This document shows, one piece after another, positions 53,994-61,926 of a DNA stretch of 64,000 nt. How positions within the stretch are numbered: position 1 is the stretch's first letter; each line of letters opens with the position of its first letter. The translations under genes and the position numbers were made by a program. The notes below the pieces were generated by a model. It worked only from the letters and a program-made list of their open reading frames with translations. It was not told the origin of the DNA and ran no database searches. Source of the stretch: Chitinophagaceae bacterium UBA1930 (GTDB taxonomy: Bacteria; Bacteroidota; Bacteroidia; Chitinophagales; Chitinophagaceae); NCBI GenBank assembly GCA_002337145.1, contig DDFK01000002.1:1302868-1366867 (forward strand), given 5' to 3'.

Positions 53994-54672
53994 TGCCCTG
54001 CTCAATTTGCTGCACCTAACAGACACTACATTGCCTATTGGCGGCTTCTCCCATTCGGCAGGTCTGGAAACCTATGTGCAACAGGGCCTGGTAAAAGACA
54101 AGGTAAGTGCAAACGAATTTGTAGTGCAGATGCTGTCGCAGAATATCAGGTACACCGATGCCGCCCTTGTTGCACTGGCTTATGATGCAGCAGCTAAAAA
54201 TGACCTGCAAAAAATATTGTTACTGGATGGTGAGTGCTCTGCCGTAAAGCTTGCAAAAGAAATGCGGCAGGCAAGCAATAAACTGGGTTTGCGTTTAATG
54301 AAAATATTTCAGCCAATCTGTAGTAACGGGTTGCTAAGTAGCTATGCAGATGCAATCAAACAACAGCATGCCATAGGTCATTACTGTATTGCATTTGCTT
54401 TGTATGCACATGCGTTACACATTTCCAAACAGGATGCATTAAATGGATTTTATTACAACGCCGCTGTTGGTTTTGTGACCAATGCCGTAAAACTGGTTCC
54501 TTTAAGCCAGCAAAGCGGGCAGGAGATACTGTTTTCCATACATGCATTGATTGATGCACTGGTACAGCAAACCATGCAGCCCGATGAAGACCTGATTGGT
54601 TTATGCTGTACAGGTTTCGATATAAAAAGTATGCAGCACGAAAGGCTGTATTCCAGGTTGTATATGAGTTGA
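53986..54672 (+). CDS. ureF: Urease accessory protein UreF
   Basis: 228 residues, mostly helical. LTDTTLPIGGFSHSAGLETYVQ at the N-terminus is the UreF hallmark (shown here as LPIGGFSHSAGLETY), and GFVTNAVKLVPLSQQ in the later part is also typical. It joins UreD and UreG in the complex that delivers nickel to apo-urease. Confidence 0.93.
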   Translation: MNNALLNLLHLTDTTLPIGGFSHSAGLETYVQQGLVKDKVSANEFVVQMLSQNIRYTDAALVALAYDAAAKNDLQKILLLDGECSAVKLAKEMRQASNKLGLRLMKIFQPICSNGLLSSYADAIKQQHAIGHYCIAFALYAHALHISKQDALNGFYYNAAVGFVTNAVKLVPLSQQSGQEILFSIHALIDALVQQTMQPDEDLIGLCCTGFDIKSMQHERLYSRLYMS

Positions 54673-54679
54673 TTGTTTT

Positions 54680-54713
54680 CATTCGTGTCAATTCGTGTTC
54701 TTGGTGGCAAACA
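54680..54713. repeat. TTCGTGT-type intergenic repeat, copy 1
   Basis: Lies between ureF and ureG: ATTCGTGT occurs twice, then TCTTGGTGGC. Read on the other strand it gives GCCACCAAGAACACGAAT, related to the CACTAAGGCACAAAG elements at 57033-57098 and 61842-61918. Confidence 0.55.
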
Positions 54714-54722
54714 AAAAAAACT

Positions 54723-55358
54723 ATGGAAAGAAACTATATAAAAATTGGTATTGCCGGCCCCGTTGGTTCAGGCAAAACGGCTTTGATAGAAAGGCTCAGC
54801 CGTAAGCTGGCAACGGAGTACAGCATCGGTGTAATAACCAACGACATCTATACCAAAGAAGATGCGGAGTTTTTAACGCAAAACAGCCTGCTGCCTAAAG
54901 AAAGGATCATTGGTGTTGAAACAGGCGGCTGTCCGCATACTGCTATCCGTGAAGATGCCAGCATGAACCTCGAAGCGGTAGAAGAGATGGCAGAACGTTT
55001 TGCAGATATTCAAATCATCTTCATTGAAAGCGGTGGCGATAACCTTTCCGCAACTTTTAGTCCCGACCTGGCCGATGTAACCATTTTTGTAATTGATGTT
55101 GCCGAAGGCGATAAGATACCACGCAAAGGCGGTCCGGGTATTACCCGCAGCGATCTATTGGTCATCAATAAAATTGACCTGGCCCCTTATGTACATGCAG
55201 ATTTGAATGTAATGGACCGTGATGCAAGAAAAATGCGTAACGGCAGCCCATTTGTATTCACCAATTTAATGAGCCTGCAGGGACTGGACAATGTAATTGG
55301 CTGGATCAAAAAATATGCTTTGCTAGAAGATGTAGAAGAACCTGAGTTGAGTAGGTAG
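54723..55358 (+). CDS. ureG: Urease accessory GTPase UreG
   Basis: 211 residues from the ATG at 54723. The P-loop is GPVGSGKT at residues 12-19. TNDIYTKEDAEFL, VETGGCPHTAIREDAS (the Cys-Pro-His nickel site) and LLVINKIDLAPYV follow. It uses GTP to load nickel into urease with UreE, UreF and UreD. A longer open frame back to 54603 lies inside ureF and is rejected. Confidence 0.97.
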   Translation: MERNYIKIGIAGPVGSGKTALIERLSRKLATEYSIGVITNDIYTKEDAEFLTQNSLLPKERIIGVETGGCPHTAIREDASMNLEAVEEMAERFADIQIIFIESGGDNLSATFSPDLADVTIFVIDVAEGDKIPRKGGPGITRSDLLVINKIDLAPYVHADLNVMDRDARKMRNGSPFVFTNLMSLQGLDNVIGWIKKYALLEDVEEPELSR

Positions 55359-55367
55359 CTACGGGCA

Positions 55368-55397
55368 ACTAGTAACCAGTAACTAGTAACGAGCAAT
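55368..55397. repeat. Short ACTAGTAAC direct repeat between ureG and ureD
   Basis: The 9-mer ACTAGTAAC occurs at 55368-55376 and 55382-55390, a period of 14 bases, with a CAGTAAC variant between. It is a simple micro-repeat with no visible hairpin. Confidence 0.5.
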
Positions 55398-55429
55398 GAG
55401 TATTAAGTACTAAACTGTATCAGTAATAT

Positions 55430-56227
55430 TTGAAAGCAAACCTGCACATACAAACAACCTGTAGTAATGGCACCACGCAACTGGGCAACTGTTATTTTTC
55501 GCCACCATTTAAAGTGATGAACATAACAAAGAACAAGCAGGGCAGTGGTTTGCACTTAATGTTGATGAGTGCTTCGCCGGGTATTTTGGATGAAGACCAA
55601 TACGAGCTGAAAATTGAAGTAGCAGAAAACGGTTCTTTGCAATTGTACACACAGTCCTACCAGCGTCTGTTCAACATGGTTACAGGTGCAACGCAATCCA
55701 TGGAAGTATATATGCAAGAAGGTGCTTCGTTTACCTATATACCGCATCCCGCTGTGCCACATGAAAATTCCATTTTCACAACAAGGAATAAAATTTATCT
55801 AAGCAACAACTGTAAACTTATTTGGGGCGAGATATTAACCTGTGGCAGAAAACTCAATGGCGAGGTATTCGAGTTTTCCAAATACCACAACATAACAGAA
55901 ATATACCTGCAGCATAAACTTATCATCAAAGAAAACCTCTTGATGCAACCCTTATTGGTAAACCCAAATACCATGGGGCAACTGGCAGGATTTACACATC
56001 AGGCAAGTTTGATTGTGATGGATGAAACCCTTGCTGTTACTGAATTTGCTGATACAATACATCACTATCTGCAGCAACAAACCGGGATGGATTTCGGTAT
56101 CTCCACCACACAAACCCATGCAGTTATTATAAGAATATTGGGTTACAAGGCAGAGCAACTTTTCAATTGCCTGAAGCATATTGCCGCAATGGTACAACCG
56201 GTAAAACTTGTTACAGATGCAGCATGA
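55430..56227 (+). CDS. ureD: Urease accessory protein UreD
   Basis: 265 residues from a TTG start at 55430. An in-frame stop lies two codons upstream and no earlier ATG exists. (M)KANLHIQTTCSNGTTQLGN matches the UreD N-terminus, and MLMSASPGILDEDQYEL, YIPHPAVPHENS and IWGEILTCGRK are the conserved beta-strand blocks. UreD binds the urease apoprotein and UreF. Its placement after ureG differs from the enterobacterial order, where ureD comes first. It overlaps the next gene by 11 bases. Confidence 0.9.
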   Translation: MKANLHIQTTCSNGTTQLGNCYFSPPFKVMNITKNKQGSGLHLMLMSASPGILDEDQYELKIEVAENGSLQLYTQSYQRLFNMVTGATQSMEVYMQEGASFTYIPHPAVPHENSIFTTRNKIYLSNNCKLIWGEILTCGRKLNGEVFEFSKYHNITEIYLQHKLIIKENLLMQPLLVNPNTMGQLAGFTHQASLIVMDETLAVTEFADTIHHYLQQQTGMDFGISTTQTHAVIIRILGYKAEQLFNCLKHIAAMVQPVKLVTDAA

Positions 56228-56918
56228 GTTACAAATACTGGTTACCGCAGCAATTACCATCGCCTGTTTGCATACCGTAACAGGGCCCGATCATTATATC
56301 CCTTTTATTGCCATATCCAAAGCAAGGGGTTGGAGCTTTGCAAAAACCTTATCATGGACCATCATCTGTGGTTGCGGGCATGTATGGAGTTCCGTACTGT
56401 TAGGGCTTGGCGGTGCAGCCATTGGTTGGAGCCTCTCCAAAGTTTCCTGGATGGAAAACATCCGTGGCGGTATAGCAGGTTGGGTCATGCTCCTGTTCGG
56501 TTTAGTGTACGGCATCTGGGGGCTGTTCCGTGCATACAGAAACAAACCGCACAAACATTTCGATACCTACGAAGATGGCAGCATGTATGTATATGAACAC
56601 AAACACGGGCAAGCTGTTCAACCAACGGAAAGACATAAAGTAACGCCCTGGGTCATGTTCATCATTTTCCTACTCGGTCCTTGCGAACCCATGATCCCAT
56701 TGCTTTATTTCCCCGCCGCACAGCACTCTTGGCATGGCATGCTGGTACTGATTGTGGTGTACACATTCTTTACTTTACTCACCATGGTTGCAATGGTGGT
56801 GCTGGGTTATTACGGACTAGCATTTGTAAAAACCGATAAGTTGGAAAAATACATGCATGCCTTAGGAGGCCTGACCCTATTCATTTGTGGGGCAGGAATG
56901 GTATTTATGGGTTGGTGA
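56217..56918 (+). CDS. SafE/UreH-like membrane protein, candidate nickel permease
   Basis: 233 residues with about six membrane helices. The first helix has HTVTGPDHYIPF, close to the HxnDH signature of nickel/cobalt permeases but one residue longer. A cytoplasmic loop is His-rich (PHKHFDTYE, VYEHKHG). Then FLLGPCEPMIPLL resembles the second half motif of the TauE/SafE and UreH families. It overlaps ureD by 11 bases, so it is the last gene of the urease operon. Nickel uptake for urease is the likely role, inferred from position and His content. Confidence 0.82.
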   Translation: MQHELQILVTAAITIACLHTVTGPDHYIPFIAISKARGWSFAKTLSWTIICGCGHVWSSVLLGLGGAAIGWSLSKVSWMENIRGGIAGWVMLLFGLVYGIWGLFRAYRNKPHKHFDTYEDGSMYVYEHKHGQAVQPTERHKVTPWVMFIIFLLGPCEPMIPLLYFPAAQHSWHGMLVLIVVYTFFTLLTMVAMVVLGYYGLAFVKTDKLEKYMHALGGLTLFICGAGMVFMGW

Positions 56919-56931
56919 TTTTTATGTAACC

Positions 56932-56985
56932 AGCAGCAGAATATGCCTGGACTATAGTGGCGTCGCACCCATGTGCGATTGAATA
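56932..56985 (+). repeat. GGCGTCGCACCC intergenic element, copy 5
   Basis: Core GGCGTCGCACCCAT at 56959-56972; the right flank is more divergent than in the other copies. It follows the urease operon and is followed at once by a CACAAAG-type repeat. Confidence 0.65.
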
Positions 56986-57032
56986 AGACGGAGCTTTTAT
57001 CGAAGCGTAGATGCAACACCAAGCCCACTAAG

Positions 57033-57098
57033 TTTTACACAAAGAACACCAAGCTATTCGTAGTGTCCTTTGTGCTTGCTTCCTGTCCTTCGTGTTAC
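57033..57098. repeat. CACAAAG/CTTTGTG-type intergenic repeat, copy 2
   Basis: TTACACAAAGAACACCAAG on the left, and on the right GTGTCCTTTGTG and GTCCTTCGTGTTAC. The two halves are partly inverted copies of each other, so a loose hairpin can form. It lies between convergent genes. Confidence 0.55.
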
Positions 57099-57103
57099 TA
57101 TAA

Positions 57104-57913
57104 TCAATAACTCTTCAACACGCTCTTAATTACCGAATCCTTTTGTGTTGCTGTCAACTTGTAATTGTATTGGTACAATGCACTTTCCCAATCGCCATAA
57201 TTGGCATTGGGCAATACAATAAATTTCTTGCCAAAAGCAGCAGCATTTTGCTGCACATTCTGCAAACGTTCCTGCTCTGTTTTTTTGTCAAACAGCATAC
57301 TGAAGTCTGCAAGGTTGTCGCCCAGCAGCAATACAATCTCATGCGTTGCAGCCACATTCTGCCTTCTGGCTTCTTTACTGCTTGTGGTTTGCTTTGTTAT
57401 CAAATGTTGCTCATCTGCATAGGGAAAACCATATTTTTTCAAGTTGTTCAGCGTGCCTTGTCTTTCCTTTTCTTCACGGTTGGTTATGTAAAACACTTCC
57501 ACATTATTGCCCGCTGCATATTTAAAAAAGGTCAATGCACCAGCCAATGTATCGGCCTGGCCAAGTGCCGTCCATTGCATCCAGGTAGCTATATCATAAT
57601 CCTTGCCTTGCAGGCCTTGATGCACAGCGTAAGCACTGTTGTCCAGTAAGGTTTCATCTATATCGGTTACTACTGCCCTTGGCTTTGCCGTGCTTGTTTG
57701 CAAAGATTGATCAAGCCTTAGTGTAGCAATATTGTACGATTGAAAACAAAGGGCCTTGTATTCTGCCGCCCTTTGCTGAAAGAACGAAGTAAACAGTTTG
57801 CCATCAGCAATCATATTGCTGGTTGCAGGTGGCTGTGGCGTTGCAGGTGTTTTTTGTTGTGTACCGCAGGCTGCTAATGCAACTACAAAAACAGGGGCCA
57901 ATATTTTTTTCAT
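57104..57913 (-). CDS. 5'-nucleotidase/acid phosphatase, lipoprotein e(P4) family
   Basis: 269 residues from the ATG at 57913. A lipobox LAAC places Cys16 as the lipid-modified residue. The HAD nucleophile motif is DIDET (D84 and D86), after KPRAVVT, as in e(P4) acid phosphatases. YITNREEKERQGTLNNL holds motif II, and LLLGDNLADF is motif IV. It probably dephosphorylates nucleotides in the periplasm or at the outer membrane. A TATATTTG box lies 18 bases before this ATG. Confidence 0.92.
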   Translation of the reverse strand: MKKILAPVFVVALAACGTQQKTPATPQPPATSNMIADGKLFTSFFQQRAAEYKALCFQSYNIATLRLDQSLQTSTAKPRAVVTDIDETLLDNSAYAVHQGLQGKDYDIATWMQWTALGQADTLAGALTFFKYAAGNNVEVFYITNREEKERQGTLNNLKKYGFPYADEQHLITKQTTSSKEARRQNVAATHEIVLLLGDNLADFSMLFDKKTEQERLQNVQQNAAAFGKKFIVLPNANYGDWESALYQYNYKLTATQKDSVIKSVLKSY

Positions 57914-57931
57914 AATGCAAATATTAAGCGT

Positions 57932-57939
57932 CAAATATA
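57932..57939 (-). promoter_or_regulatory. -7 promoter box for the e(P4) phosphatase gene
   Basis: TATATTTG on the minus strand, 18 bases before the ATG at 57913. It shows the long upstream frame is not translated. Confidence 0.65.
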
Positions 57940-57987
57940 CTTTAATCTTTAACGCATTTTTTGCAAGGCGTTGTTTAGTTTTAAACC

Positions 57988-58701
57988 ATGCAACCAACCT
58001 TCAACAAACTGCCGCTTGTATTGCTGCTCGTTACAAGTTTTGCAGTACAGGCACAAACAAAAAAATCAGCAGCAACCGATTCTGTAAAAACAGCAACCGT
58101 ACAAGTAAACGTTACAGACTTTAAAGACAAGCCCCGCAAGGCAGAGCAGGTACTGTTTCATGCAAAAAAGAAAAACAGGGATTTTTTTGGAAGGACCAAT
58201 GCACAAGGCAAACTGTCGTTGGCATTGCCAGTAGGTGACGAATATATCGTAACCATCAAATCATTGACCGATACCAGCAAATATGGCGAACTGAAGATAG
58301 CTGCGTTGGAAGCCGGTCAATACTATACCGATCCATTTGTGGTAAACATACAGTATGAAGCCCCAATGAATTTTACCTTGAACCATGTGTACTTCGATGT
58401 TGGCAAAGCCACACTTCGCCCCGAATCGAACAAGGAACTGCAGGACCTGGCAGATTACCTGAAATACAAAGAAGATGACAAAATAGAAATTGCGGGCCAT
58501 ACCGATAATGTGGGCAAAGAGGCAGATAATCTAAAGCTCTCCCAACAAAGGGCCGAAGCAGTAAAGAATTACCTGGTTAAAAAAGGCATTGCCGCTGCAA
58601 GGCTTACTGCCAAAGGTTATGGGGCAACCGTTCCTGTGGCCGACAATGCAACTGAAGAAGGCAAACAAAAAAACAGGCGTACCGAAATAAAGATCCTGTA
58701 A
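57988..58701 (+). CDS. OmpA family outer-membrane/peptidoglycan-binding protein
   Basis: 237 residues with a signal peptide (cleavage near VQAQT). A beta-sandwich section (about 35-120, VNVTDFKDKPRKAEQV) precedes the OmpA C-terminal domain (about 125-237): LNHVYFDVGKATLRPES, IEIAGHTDNVGKEADN, LSQQRAEAVKNYL and a late NRRTEIKIL. It should hold peptidoglycan non-covalently. No barrel is present, so it is a periplasmic anchor protein. A terminator follows. Confidence 0.92.
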   Translation: MQPTFNKLPLVLLLVTSFAVQAQTKKSAATDSVKTATVQVNVTDFKDKPRKAEQVLFHAKKKNRDFFGRTNAQGKLSLALPVGDEYIVTIKSLTDTSKYGELKIAALEAGQYYTDPFVVNIQYEAPMNFTLNHVYFDVGKATLRPESNKELQDLADYLKYKEDDKIEIAGHTDNVGKEADNLKLSQQRAEAVKNYLVKKGIAAARLTAKGYGATVPVADNATEEGKQKNRRTEIKIL

Positions 58702-58743
58702 TGCCATTGCAGCTAGCCAAGCAACAAATGCAGTAGCTATAAA

Positions 58744-58782
58744 AAACAAGCCGTACATCAAACAATGTACGGCTTTGTTTAT
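58744..58782 (+). terminator. Intrinsic terminator after the OmpA-family gene
   Basis: Stem AAGCCGTACA (58748-58757) with its complement (58766-58775) around an 8-base loop, followed by TGTTT. Confidence 0.85.
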
Positions 58783-58848
58783 CCATGTTACAGGGCACTT
58801 GTCCCTAAACATGCTCATCCATCTCAAACCTAAAACCAAGCGATATAA

Positions 58849-59499
58849 TTAATGTTTCTTTAGTTTGTTCTTGAAAACCTTTTCAAACTTTTCCAGTTTG
58901 GGCTGTATCACATACCTGCAATAACCCTGGTTCTGATTTTGGTTATAGTAATCGTCATGGTAATTTTCTGCCGGGTAAAAATTCTTGAATGGTTCAATCG
59001 CTGTAACAATAGGGTTGGGCCATGCACCGCTTTTATCCAGCTCGGCTTTATATTTTTCTGCCTTTTCTTTCTGTTCGGCATTGTGGTAAAAAATTACGCT
59101 ACGGTATTGCGGGCCTTTGTCTGCCCCTTGCTGGTTCAATGTGGTAGGGTCATGCGTTTTCCAGAACACTTCTAAAAGTTCATCGTAGGTTATTTTACTA
59201 GGGTCGTATATGATCCTCGCCATTTCAGCATGCCCCGTGGTTTTGTCGCAAACCTGTTCATAGGTTGGGTTCTCCACATGTCCGCCGCCATAACCGCTCT
59301 TTACTGAAATAACGCCTTCCAGCCGTTGAAAAAATGCTTCCGTGCACCAGAAACAGCCTTCACCAAAATCGGCCGTATCTGTCTTCATTGTCCTGTCTGT
59401 TGTTTGTGTGTCGTTCATCATATTCGTGTTGTTTTGTTTTCCGGCACAGGATGCAAGTGCCGTCATTACCATTAAACTGCTGAACAAAAACTTGTGCAT
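58849..59499 (-). CDS. msrA: Peptide-methionine (S)-S-oxide reductase, lipoprotein form
   Basis: 216 residues. A lipobox LASC (Cys18) precedes the MsrA domain, whose catalytic motif GCFWC is at residues 48-52, followed by TEAFFQRLEGV and SGYGGG. EVFWKTHDPTTLNQQGAD is also typical. It repairs oxidised methionine in envelope proteins. The usual GCFWG is GCFWC here, a known variant. Confidence 0.93.
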   Translation of the reverse strand: MHKFLFSSLMVMTALASCAGKQNNTNMMNDTQTTDRTMKTDTADFGEGCFWCTEAFFQRLEGVISVKSGYGGGHVENPTYEQVCDKTTGHAEMARIIYDPSKITYDELLEVFWKTHDPTTLNQQGADKGPQYRSVIFYHNAEQKEKAEKYKAELDKSGAWPNPIVTAIEPFKNFYPAENYHDDYYNQNQNQGYCRYVIQPKLEKFEKVFKNKLKKH

Positions 59500-59552
59500 A
59501 CTACTAATTTATAAATGAATGTACGAATGTTTGCCGCTTTGGTTTTATCAGC

Positions 59553-59586
59553 CATAGCCATTAACGTTTCATGTTCTATGGCTATG
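59553..59586. repeat. Inverted repeat CATAGCCAT...ATGGCTATG
   Basis: Perfect 9-base arms at 59553-59561 and 59578-59586 with a 16-base loop. It has no T run and lies just before the sixth GGCGTCGCACCC element. Confidence 0.6.
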
Positions 59587-59589
59587 TTA

Positions 59590-59650
59590 CCGGCTGCATT
59601 GCATGTATCATCTTCATGGGCGTCGCACCCATCGGCTGCAATACATATCC
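59590..59650 (+). repeat. GGCGTCGCACCC intergenic element, copy 6
   Basis: Core GGCGTCGCACCCATCGGC at 59619-59636. The tip forms a small stem ATGGG-CGTCGCA-CCCAT, and the outer GCATGTAT on the left can pair with ATACATAT on the right. It lies between msrA and algH on the minus strand. Confidence 0.7.
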
Positions 59651-59765
59651 ATACACTAATAACGTAGACAGGTGCATTACCTTACGTTAACAAAAACATA
59701 ATGCTTATAAGTATGTACAAAATATATTGGCGGGTTGTAGTGGCTAGTTCAGTTGTAGGATGCCG

Positions 59766-60266
59766 TTAGCTGTTGGCTTCATGCAACTGCTTCCAAAGTA
59801 GGTTGGTATCGGTAGAGAAAATGGTTGTATGATTGGCATCAACCACCAACCAGCTTCCTTCTGCTATTTCCGCTTCCAGTTGCCCTGCATCCCAACCACA
59901 ATAACCAACAAATATTTTGATATCGTTGGTCAATAAATTCTTCTGGTTGATGTGCTGTACGGCTTGTTTAAAATTTCCACCCACATAGATATTGTCAAAC
60001 GCTAAGGTTCCGCCTGTGATCAGATCGGGGCGGCGGTGTATAAAAAACAGATGCTCTTGTTCAACAGGGCCACCATCGTATAAAGGAAAGGGTAGTGCAT
60101 CTTTAAATTCAACCAAGGCATTCAATGGGCGGGCAAATGGTTGGTTGATTACAAAACCTATGGCTCCATGATCGTTGTATTCCGTTACAAAAATAACCGA
60201 CTGCTCAAAGTTTTCATCTTCCAACAAAGGCTGGCTAATCAATAATATGCCTGTACCTATATGCAT
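59766..60266 (-). CDS. YqgE/AlgH family protein (DUF179)
   Basis: 166 residues. GTGILLISQPLLEDENFEQSVIFV at the N-terminus (here cut as LLISQPLLEDENFEQSV), GAIGFVINQPFARPL, YDGGPVEQEHLFFIH and FVGYCGWDAGQLEAEI are the family's conserved blocks. The biochemical role is unknown, though homologues are linked to transcription of alginate genes in Pseudomonas. A TATATTTG box ends 4 bases before the ATG, so its mRNA is probably leaderless. Confidence 0.93.
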   Translation of the reverse strand: MHIGTGILLISQPLLEDENFEQSVIFVTEYNDHGAIGFVINQPFARPLNALVEFKDALPFPLYDGGPVEQEHLFFIHRRPDLITGGTLAFDNIYVGGNFKQAVQHINQKNLLTNDIKIFVGYCGWDAGQLEAEIAEGSWLVVDANHTTIFSTDTNLLWKQLHEANS

Positions 60267-60270
60267 GCAG

Positions 60271-60278
60271 CAAATATA
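60271..60278 (-). promoter_or_regulatory. -7 promoter box for the YqgE/AlgH gene
   Basis: TATATTTG on the minus strand, only 4 bases from the ATG at 60266. The predicted start of transcription falls at or next to the start codon. Confidence 0.68.
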
Positions 60279-60291
60279 TTTTATTGTAAAG

Positions 60292-60858
60292 TCATACCCT
60301 TAACAAACCACGAAAGCCCCTTGCTGCATAGTACGACTCTGCACCATTATGGTAAGTGAAAACGGCATCGTAACGGCGGTCACAAAAAATGGCACCGCCC
60401 AATTTCCTGATCGGTGCAGGTGTTGCCACCCAGCTTGATGTTTTGATATCAAATTTTCCAAGCTGTTGTAGTTCTCTGTATTGGGCTTCGGTCAAAAGTT
60501 CAATGCCCATATCGGTAGCCATTTGCACGGCACTGTTGGCGGGCTTGTGTTCCTTTCTGGCTTCCAATGCAGCATGGTCATAACAAATGCTCCTACGTTC
60601 TTTGGGGCTTTCCGCACAGCAGTCCATAAACAGGTATTCATCCGTTTGTTTATCGTAACCAACCACATCCGGTTCGCCACCTGTTGCTTCCATTTCATTG
60701 AGTGACCATAACTTTTCAGCACTTGCTTCCAGCCTAGCTTGTACAACAGCCCACTCAATATTTTTATGACGGTTGCTGTTTTGTTCAAAACGTTTTTGCA
60801 GTATGTTTAGTAATGAAACCTGTTGTTGTGAGGGCAATGTTTTTTTATTGTTTTTCAT
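60292..60858 (-). CDS. DUF4256 family protein
   Basis: 188 residues. LNEMEATGGEPDVV, FMDCCAESPKERRSICYDH and KTSSWVATPAPIRKLGGAIFC are the conserved blocks of DUF4256. No catalytic residue is established; the conserved Cys pair and Asp-His may bind a ligand. No signal peptide, so it is cytoplasmic. It precedes the YqgE/AlgH gene by 25 bases on the same strand. Confidence 0.85.
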   Translation of the reverse strand: MKNNKKTLPSQQQVSLLNILQKRFEQNSNRHKNIEWAVVQARLEASAEKLWSLNEMEATGGEPDVVGYDKQTDEYLFMDCCAESPKERRSICYDHAALEARKEHKPANSAVQMATDMGIELLTEAQYRELQQLGKFDIKTSSWVATPAPIRKLGGAIFCDRRYDAVFTYHNGAESYYAARGFRGLLRV

Positions 60859-60900
60859 GTTGCTGATACTTAATTTTTGTAAAGTTGATATGAAACTTAT

Positions 60901-61200
60901 TTAAGCATCGTACTCAATATAATAAATCACTCGATCAATCTTTTTATCTATATCTGTCTTTTCTTTAAGTATATCTAAGCCTTGAGTTATTTCTTGTAGT
61001 AAAAACATTTCCATGCAGTAGCTAAAGCCAGGGCACTTTTTGTTTGCAATTTCATTTGTTTTCATATCTAGTTCTTCCTCTGTTAGCTCTAATAGAATAG
61101 CTTCGGAAGAGGGCAATAATTTTCCATCTACTCGTTTTGCATATAAAACTAAGTCCGCATTTATTGTAGCACTGGTTAGAATAACATCTCTTAAATTCAT
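60901..61200 (-). CDS. Small hypothetical protein
   Basis: 99 residues, acidic and rich in Glu, Ile and Leu, with no signal peptide or membrane segment. A helical LLELTEEELDMKTNEIANKK stretch lies mid-protein. The coding region is more AT-rich than its neighbours. No domain is recognised. It lies 42 bases before DUF4256 on the same strand and may be a recent arrival. Confidence 0.55.
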   Translation of the reverse strand: MNLRDVILTSATINADLVLYAKRVDGKLLPSSEAILLELTEEELDMKTNEIANKKCPGFSYCMEMFLLQEITQGLDILKEKTDIDKKIDRVIYYIEYDA

Positions 61201-61229
61201 TATCTTTTTTTAATTTTCTATTAAATGAG

Positions 61230-61808
61230 TTAATCATTTAATCCTTTTCCATCAAGAATACTCGGTATGCATTTTTCAATCCTGCTTTCCCTTGTTGCAG
61301 CTTGTTTGGCCTGTGAAAAATGTAACAGGTAGCCTCTTTGCCTGCCGGGTGTTAATGCGTAAAAGGCTTTCTTCAATTTGGGTTGCTTGTCCAGTTTGGT
61401 TTTAAATTCTTCGGGTATGGCATATTCGGTAGCTTTTTTCAATGGCACTTTCAAGCCTGCTTCCTCAACTTTTACTGCTTCAAAAATGTAGGTCTTTAAT
61501 GTTGCAGACAGTTTCTTTATTTGTTGTAGGTTGGTAAAGCGTACCTGCCTTGCTGCCTGCACATTTTCTGTTTGCTGTATCAAAATGCCTTTGGGGTCTT
61601 TTAACAATGCACCTTTAAAAAACAACAATGCACAGTATTCCTTAAACACATGTATCAACACAATATTGCTTTTGCCAAACATATAGCAAGGGCTTCCCCA
61701 TTTAAGCTCTTCGGCCAAATGGCAATCCAGCACAATGTTTCGCAGTTCGTTTATTTCCGCTTGCCAATTGGTGGCTTTGGTAAAATAGAAATCAACTTTT
61801 GGGTTCAT
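61230..61808 (-). CDS. YdeI/OmpD-associated family protein with DUF1801-like domain
   Basis: 192 residues from the ATG at 61808. MNPKVDFYFTKATNWQ is the typical beginning, and the longer frame upstream is in repeat DNA. An iron-chaperone-like DUF1801 fold (about 10-120; ELKWGSPCYMFGK and CALLFFKGALL) is followed by the YdeI tail (YAIPEEFKTKLDKQPKLK, then LTPGRQRGYLLHFSQAKQ and ESRIEKC). The function is uncertain. It may form the end of the ArsR-SRPBCC-DoxX operon, although 118 bases containing a repeat separate it from the DoxX-like gene. Confidence 0.83.
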   Translation of the reverse strand: MNPKVDFYFTKATNWQAEINELRNIVLDCHLAEELKWGSPCYMFGKSNIVLIHVFKEYCALLFFKGALLKDPKGILIQQTENVQAARQVRFTNLQQIKKLSATLKTYIFEAVKVEEAGLKVPLKKATEYAIPEEFKTKLDKQPKLKKAFYALTPGRQRGYLLHFSQAKQAATRESRIEKCIPSILDGKGLND

Positions 61809-61841
61809 CATGTGTTTATTGATTGACTGTAACTTTTTTCT

Positions 61842-61918
61842 TTTACCACTAAGGCACAAAGTACACAAAGAAAAATTGAGGCTTGCACACTTGGTGCCCT
61901 TCGTGTCTTTGTGGTAAA
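61842..61918. repeat. TTTACCAC...GTGGTAAA inverted repeat, CACAAAG type, copy 3
   Basis: Left arm begins TTTACCACTAAGGCACAAAG and right arm ends TCGTGTCTTTGTGGTAAA; they match imperfectly over about 28 bases. It lies between the DoxX-like and YdeI-like genes and could form a long hairpin in their mRNA. Confidence 0.65.
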
Positions 61919-61926
61919 TAAATTGT

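Noticed and set aside
54603..54722. Forty-codon N-terminal extension of ureG
   Set aside because: It lies within the end of ureF and a repeat. UreG proteins start right before the P-loop region, as the ATG at 54723 gives.
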